Below, in pieces: positions 60,894 to 64,000 of a stretch of 64,000 bases of DNA. Both the position numbers and the translations under genes were made by a program. Location: positions 930,001 to 994,000 of the forward strand of contig NZ_CAJQUM010000001.1 in NCBI RefSeq assembly GCF_907163265.1. Reading direction: 5' to 3'. Under the pieces are notes generated by a model. That model was not told the DNA's origin, did not search any database, and saw only the letters and a list, made by a program, of their open reading frames with translations. This DNA is from Georgfuchsia toluolica. Its GTDB lineage: Bacteria; Pseudomonadota; Gammaproteobacteria; Burkholderiales; Rhodocyclaceae. Each line of letters begins with the position of its first letter. Position 1 is the first letter of the stretch.

Positions 60894-61586
60894 CTAGGTG
60901 CCGTCATGCATGTCCCTGACGACCTCATAACATTCACAAGCCGCCGCTTCGAGTCCTTTGCGATCGAGAATAACGATATCGCCGCGGCTGTAACTGATCA
61001 GATTGCGTTTATGCAGTGCCTGGACGGCGGTGGTAACGCCGACGCGCCGTACTCCCAGCATGTGTCCAATAAATTCGTTCGTCATGTGGAATTGATCCGA
61101 CTTTATCCGGTCATGTGTCATTAACAGCCAGCGGGCAAGACGCTGCTCCACCACGTGAAAACGATTGCATGCGGCAGTTTGCGAAATCTGGCGCATCAAC
61201 GAATATGTGTAGCTGTAAAGCACTCGTTGCAACGCTACGCTAAGCCTGAATTCCTTGCGAAAACGTAGCGCCGTCATTCGCATGGCCATTCCGTCGCCTT
61301 GGACCAGGACACGCACCGGAGAGACATTGTGTTCCAGCACCAGGGAAATGCCGACCATGCCGTCACGGCCGACCAGTCCGATTTCCAGCGCCAAATGACC
61401 ATCTGCCAGTGTCAACAAGGAGATCAGGGAGGAACAGGGAAAATAAACATGGTGGATTGTGTCCCCTGGCTCGCAGAACACATCACCAAAGATTAGGGTG
61501 ACCGGCTCGAGTGCAGCGAGCAGACGCTTGTACTCCGTGCGCGGAATAGCGGCGAGCAGGCTGTTTTCAATCGAGGCATCGTGCAT
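60894..61586 (-). CDS. Crp/Fnr-family transcriptional regulator (2)
   Basis: About 230 residues from ATG 61586, with GGAGAG 8 bp upstream (61601 and 61628 are alternatives). Sensor barrel (LIFGDVFCEPGDTIHHVYFPCSSLISLLTLADGHLALEIGLVGRDGMVGISLVL) and winged helix (MTNEFIGHMLGVRRVGVTTAVQALHKRNLISYSRGDIVILDRKG). The most divergent of the three: its recognition helix is RRVGVTTAV instead of RREGxTEAA. A partial 19-bp motif lies 53 bp upstream, which would fit autoregulation. Confidence 0.88.
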   Translation of the reverse strand: MHDASIENSLLAAIPRTEYKRLLAALEPVTLIFGDVFCEPGDTIHHVYFPCSSLISLLTLADGHLALEIGLVGRDGMVGISLVLEHNVSPVRVLVQGDGMAMRMTALRFRKEFRLSVALQRVLYSYTYSLMRQISQTAACNRFHVVEQRLARWLLMTHDRIKSDQFHMTNEFIGHMLGVRRVGVTTAVQALHKRNLISYSRGDIVILDRKGLEAAACECYEVVRDMHDGT

Positions 61587-61638
61587 ATTCCGGCTCTCCA
61601 TTAAATGAGGCAATCGTCCGCCTATCATGTGCCATGCT

Positions 61639-61657
61639 CTGTGCGCTAACGCTCATA
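61639..61657 (+). promoter_or_regulatory. 19-bp motif copy (partial) upstream of Crp/Fnr regulator 2
   Basis: CTGTGCGCTAACGCTCATA: left half and centre fit the consensus, right half is weak. Confidence 0.45.
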
Positions 61658-61890
61658 TGCACGATTGCGCTGCCGCAAGTCATGGGTAAAGAAAAACGAT
61701 GCCCTTATGTACGTTATCGAACTGACGGCTGGCCGCAATGGAATAAAAATTGACATTGCAGACCAGGTTGATCCGTTGATTCCGCCCAGCACGAACCGCA
61801 CGGTACACCCCAACCCGGCAGCTTTGTTTTTACATATGGCGGCACCTTGAACCAACACAGGGGCCCAGACGAACTGGAGGCGGAAGCATC

Positions 61891-62190
61891 ATGAATAACG
61901 CATCGAAATACCTGTCACCCTGCACGGACGTCAGGAGCCTGGAGTCGAAGATGCTCACGCTTTGCTCCGAATTCGGATCCCTGTCCCAACTAGACATATT
62001 CACCATGATCGATTCCGGCAAACGCCAAGCCGTTTGCCTGTTAAGGCTGGACTCGCCGGCACATGAACAAGGCCTGATATCAAAACTTGGCGCGGTCCGG
62101 TTCGGCGATGATTTATGTGTCATCGTCGACATGGGAATGCAACCAGGCGCTTGCATAGAAAGCAGCATGTCCGGTTTGGCTTTGGTTTAG
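61891..62190 (+). CDS. Hypothetical protein (99 residues)
   Basis: MNNASKYLSPCTDVRSLESK ... LDIFTMIDSGKRQAVCLLRLDS ... VRFGDDLCVIVDMGMQPGAC. It has a good ribosome-binding site (GGAGGCGGAAGC) and no signal peptide or membrane helix. Alternating hydrophobic strands suggest a small alpha/beta fold. I do not recognise the family. It is cytoplasmic and isolated between the regulator gene and a repeat. Confidence 0.6.
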   Translation: MNNASKYLSPCTDVRSLESKMLTLCSEFGSLSQLDIFTMIDSGKRQAVCLLRLDSPAHEQGLISKLGAVRFGDDLCVIVDMGMQPGACIESSMSGLALV

Positions 62191-62202
62191 AGAAACTCTT
62201 AT

Positions 62203-62290
62203 TAAGTCCGTTCATGGTGAGCTTGTCGAACCATACGATGACATAACCAGTCTGTTATTGGCCAAGCACTTCGACAAGCTTGTATGGTGT
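62203..62290. repeat. 'GTGAGCTTGTCGAACC' inverted repeat
   Basis: TCATGGTGAGCTTGTCGAAC at the left and CACTTCGACAAGCTTGTATGG at the right. A relative (GGTGCTGAGCTTATCGAAAC) occurs at 62911. It abuts the start of the crystallin-like gene. Confidence 0.65.
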
Positions 62291-62645
62291 AAACCAGCTC
62301 TTTTACTTCGAGAAAGGAAGGCAAGGAGCCGGGGTGGAAGGACTGGCTATCGCCACGCAAGCGGTCGCACAGGTTACTTTCTACGAAGGCGAAGATTTTG
62401 AAAGCCGGTCTTTCACCACGCAGCAACGGGTCGGCAACTTCGAGCGCAAGGGCTTCAAAGACGGCGCCTCGTCAGTCGTGGTTGTCGGCGAGCGCTGGGA
62501 AGTTTGCGAAGACAGGCGATTCAGCGGCCGCTGCGCCATATTGCGGCAGGGACAGTATCCATCGTTGGCCGCAATGGGTTTGAATGACCGCATCTCATCG
62601 GTACGCATCTTGAGCAGGGACGCGAACATCGATAACAACCGTTAA
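62291..62645 (+). pseudogene. Beta/gamma-crystallin-family protein, 5' end damaged
   Basis: The frame encodes one Greek-key pair: QVTFYEGEDFESRSFTTQQRVGNF and RWEVCEDRRFSGRCAILRQGQYPSLAAMGLNDRISSVR. These are typical crystallin motifs (F/Y-E...F.G). Just before it reads LAIATQAVAQ, the end of a signal peptide, but the signal's start is missing and the sequence runs into a repeat at 62290. So the protein was probably exported originally and has lost its start. Confidence 0.65.
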
Positions 62646-62993
62646 AGCTTTTTAACTTTATTGCCTTTGCCGTGAATCGTCCGTGCGGTGCCGTACAAAG
62701 CAACGGCGGAGGAGACGGATTCACGAGCTGTAGTCCGCCTGCGTGCGCCAACGCACACTGCATTGCGCCTGCTAGGCAACTATGGAATTGTCAATAACGG
62801 TTGGTGAGATTCTTTCCTTTACATTACTGCAATGCTGAACGATGTCATCGTCAATGCACAGGATGCCGATGTGTGTCCCGCTAAAAACTGTCGTATGTCA
62901 AAGCACCGTTGGTGCTGAGCTTATCGAAACACAGTGGCCTTCGCCAGGCACAGACCGAACGGAAGTTATGTTTTGAACTTGCGGGACACAACG
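62646..62993. other. Intergenic region with one motif copy and a short inverted repeat
   Basis: Contains a 19-bp motif copy at 62741-62759 (GCGTGCGCCAACGCACACT) and TGTGTCCCGC (62872) facing GCGGGACACA (62980), which enclose a repeat similar to 62203. No gene seen. Confidence 0.5.
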
Positions 62994-63752
62994 CTAGGTC
63001 GCGGTACTTTGCTGAAGCAGACGGCCGTATTCGCGTTTCACGACGGCATAACACTCGCAGACCCGTGCTTGCATCCTGGGACGGTCCAACAGGGAGATAT
63101 GGCCGCGAGCGTAACGAATCAACCCGGCCGCTTGCAGGTGTCCGGCCGCCTCAGTAACGCCCTCGCGGCGTACGCCCAACATGTTGGCAATCAGCTCCTG
63201 GGTCATGGTCAGCTCGTTGGATGACAAACGATCGAAGCTCAGCAGCAACCAGCGGCACAACTGCTGCTCGATGGAATGGTGCCGGTTGCATACCGCGGTC
63301 TGCCCCATCTGCGTGATCAGCGCCTGCGTGTAACGCAGCAGCAGTTGCTGCAGCAAGCCACCGCGTTCAAACTCTTTTTTCAGGATGCTTCCCTTGATCC
63401 GGTAGCCATATCCCGCGCTCCGCACCATTGCGTGGTTCGGAGTGGTTTCGCCGCCCAACAAATGGGCGATCCCAACAATGCCTTCGTTGCCGACCACCGC
63501 GGTTTCCGCTGAACCGCCATCCTTCGTGATATAGAGCAGGGACACGATGCTGCTGGTGAGGAAATACGCATATCCATGGCGACTGCCGGATTCGTAGAGA
63601 ACCCGACCGAGTTCCAATGGAACCTGTTTCAGATAGGGCAGCAGGCGCGCGTAGTCCGTTGCCGGCAGTGCCGCGAGAAGATAGTTCTGCCGTGCCAATT
63701 GGAAGGGCGATTGGCGAACGAACAATGCTGGCTCTTTAACCGCCATCATCAC
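62994..63752 (-). CDS. Crp/Fnr-family transcriptional regulator (3)
   Basis: 252 residues. Sensor barrel (VPLELGRVLYESGSRHGYAYFLTSSIVSLLYITKDGGSAETAVVGNEGIVGIAHLLGG) and winged helix (LTMTQELIANMLGVRREGVTEAAGHLQAAGLIRYARGHISLLDRPRM), recognition helix RREGVTEAA as in regulator 1. No Cys cluster or heme motif is seen. The 19-bp motif at 63851 is about 98 bp upstream and shared with the divergent lipoprotein gene. Confidence 0.9.
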   Translation of the reverse strand: MMMAVKEPALFVRQSPFQLARQNYLLAALPATDYARLLPYLKQVPLELGRVLYESGSRHGYAYFLTSSIVSLLYITKDGGSAETAVVGNEGIVGIAHLLGGETTPNHAMVRSAGYGYRIKGSILKKEFERGGLLQQLLLRYTQALITQMGQTAVCNRHHSIEQQLCRWLLLSFDRLSSNELTMTQELIANMLGVRREGVTEAAGHLQAAGLIRYARGHISLLDRPRMQARVCECYAVVKREYGRLLQQSTAT

Positions 63753-63850
63753 TGATTATTGTTTTGGCACGAATGAAAGAATATTGCAGCTACTTTTCTA
63801 GCAAATAAATCGCACCTTTGATACATGCAAACATAGTGCTTTTGGACTAT

Positions 63851-63869
63851 ATGTGCGCAAACGAACAGA
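63851..63869 (+). promoter_or_regulatory. 19-bp motif copy between regulator 3 and the lipoprotein paralogue
   Basis: ATGTGCGCAAACGAACAGA, an almost perfect consensus copy, 94 bp before ATG 63963 and 98 bp before the start of regulator 3. Confidence 0.7.
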
Positions 63870-63962
63870 ACCTTGGAGGAATATGATGTGTTTTTTATCG
63901 TGAAATGTCGCCGCTAATTTGTTCAGGTACACGGTTTTAGCAAAACAGCGGGATGAATTCTC

Positions 63963-64000
63963 ATGAAATATTCAATCGTATTTTCAGTAATACCGGCGGT
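63963..64000 (+). CDS. Start of a second MKYSIVFS lipoprotein gene (cut by the window end)
   Basis: Twelve codons, MKYSIVFSVIPA, nearly identical to the start of the Gly-X-Y lipoprotein at 60141 and with the same upstream layout, so the gene is probably a paralogue. The rest is outside the window. Confidence 0.6.
   Translation, partial: MKYSIVFSVIPA

Overview
The window looks like the chromosome of a betaproteobacterium in the Rhodocyclales/Sterolibacteriaceae range that degrades aromatic compounds anaerobically. This is inferred from gene content, gene order and GC-rich codon use. The key evidence is a complete class I benzoyl-CoA reductase operon (bcrCBAD, 46177-50880) and a korA-korB-ferredoxin operon (11767-14948) of the kind that supplies its low-potential electrons. 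Much of the rest is ordinary housekeeping.

Layout: 1-5.6 kb holds a lipid A aminoarabinose-type (Arn-like) operon with a sialidase-like gene inside it. At 5.7 kb a tRNA-Leu carries a 4.3-kb integrative element (5793-10150) bounded by a 17-bp att duplication and by candidate integrase arm sites at both ends. The region 10.8-15 kb, on the minus strand, is enoyl-CoA hydratase, ferredoxin, korB and korA. The region 15-21.9 kb, also minus, is rluB, scpB, scpA, trpS, an M50 protease, a YciO-like protein, a PHP phosphoesterase and an alpha/beta hydrolase. The region 21.98-27 kb is a tandem glycine riboswitch driving gcvT-gcvH-gcvP, with a GIY-YIG nuclease cassette inserted between gcvH and gcvP. The region 27-33 kb, minus, is prmC, prfA, hemA, ackA and a MaoC-phosphotransacetylase fusion. 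The region 33-38 kb is the biotin operon bioA-F-H-C-D, followed by tRNA-Asp and an HD-GYP sensor.

From about 40.5 kb onward the character changes. There is gene debris, many dispersed palindromic repeats, truncated signalling genes, an internally deleted IS5-family remnant, and many small envelope or stress proteins (Lmo0937-like, DUF3309, BON, entericidin, SYLF/Ysc84, small lipoproteins, an OmpA-family protein, a lipoprotein phospholipase D, an AI-2E transporter). Three Crp/Fnr-type regulators lie among them. A recurring 19-bp motif (consensus ATGTGYGCYAACGAACAGA, my alignment) occurs about 12 times between 42.1 and 63.9 kb, often 94-104 bp upstream of these small genes. It looks like the operator of an undescribed stress regulon. 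The bcr operon sits inside this region, behind its own AT-rich promoter with repeated GTACTATA boxes, and is followed by a tandem-GNAT protein.

Two observations seem most novel: the 19-bp operator family with its small-gene regulon and a possible small RNA, and the GIY-YIG gene enclosed by 34-bp inverted repeats together with a deletion derivative lacking the gene at 1090-1183. All functional statements come from reading the sequence and from family knowledge; no database search was run.
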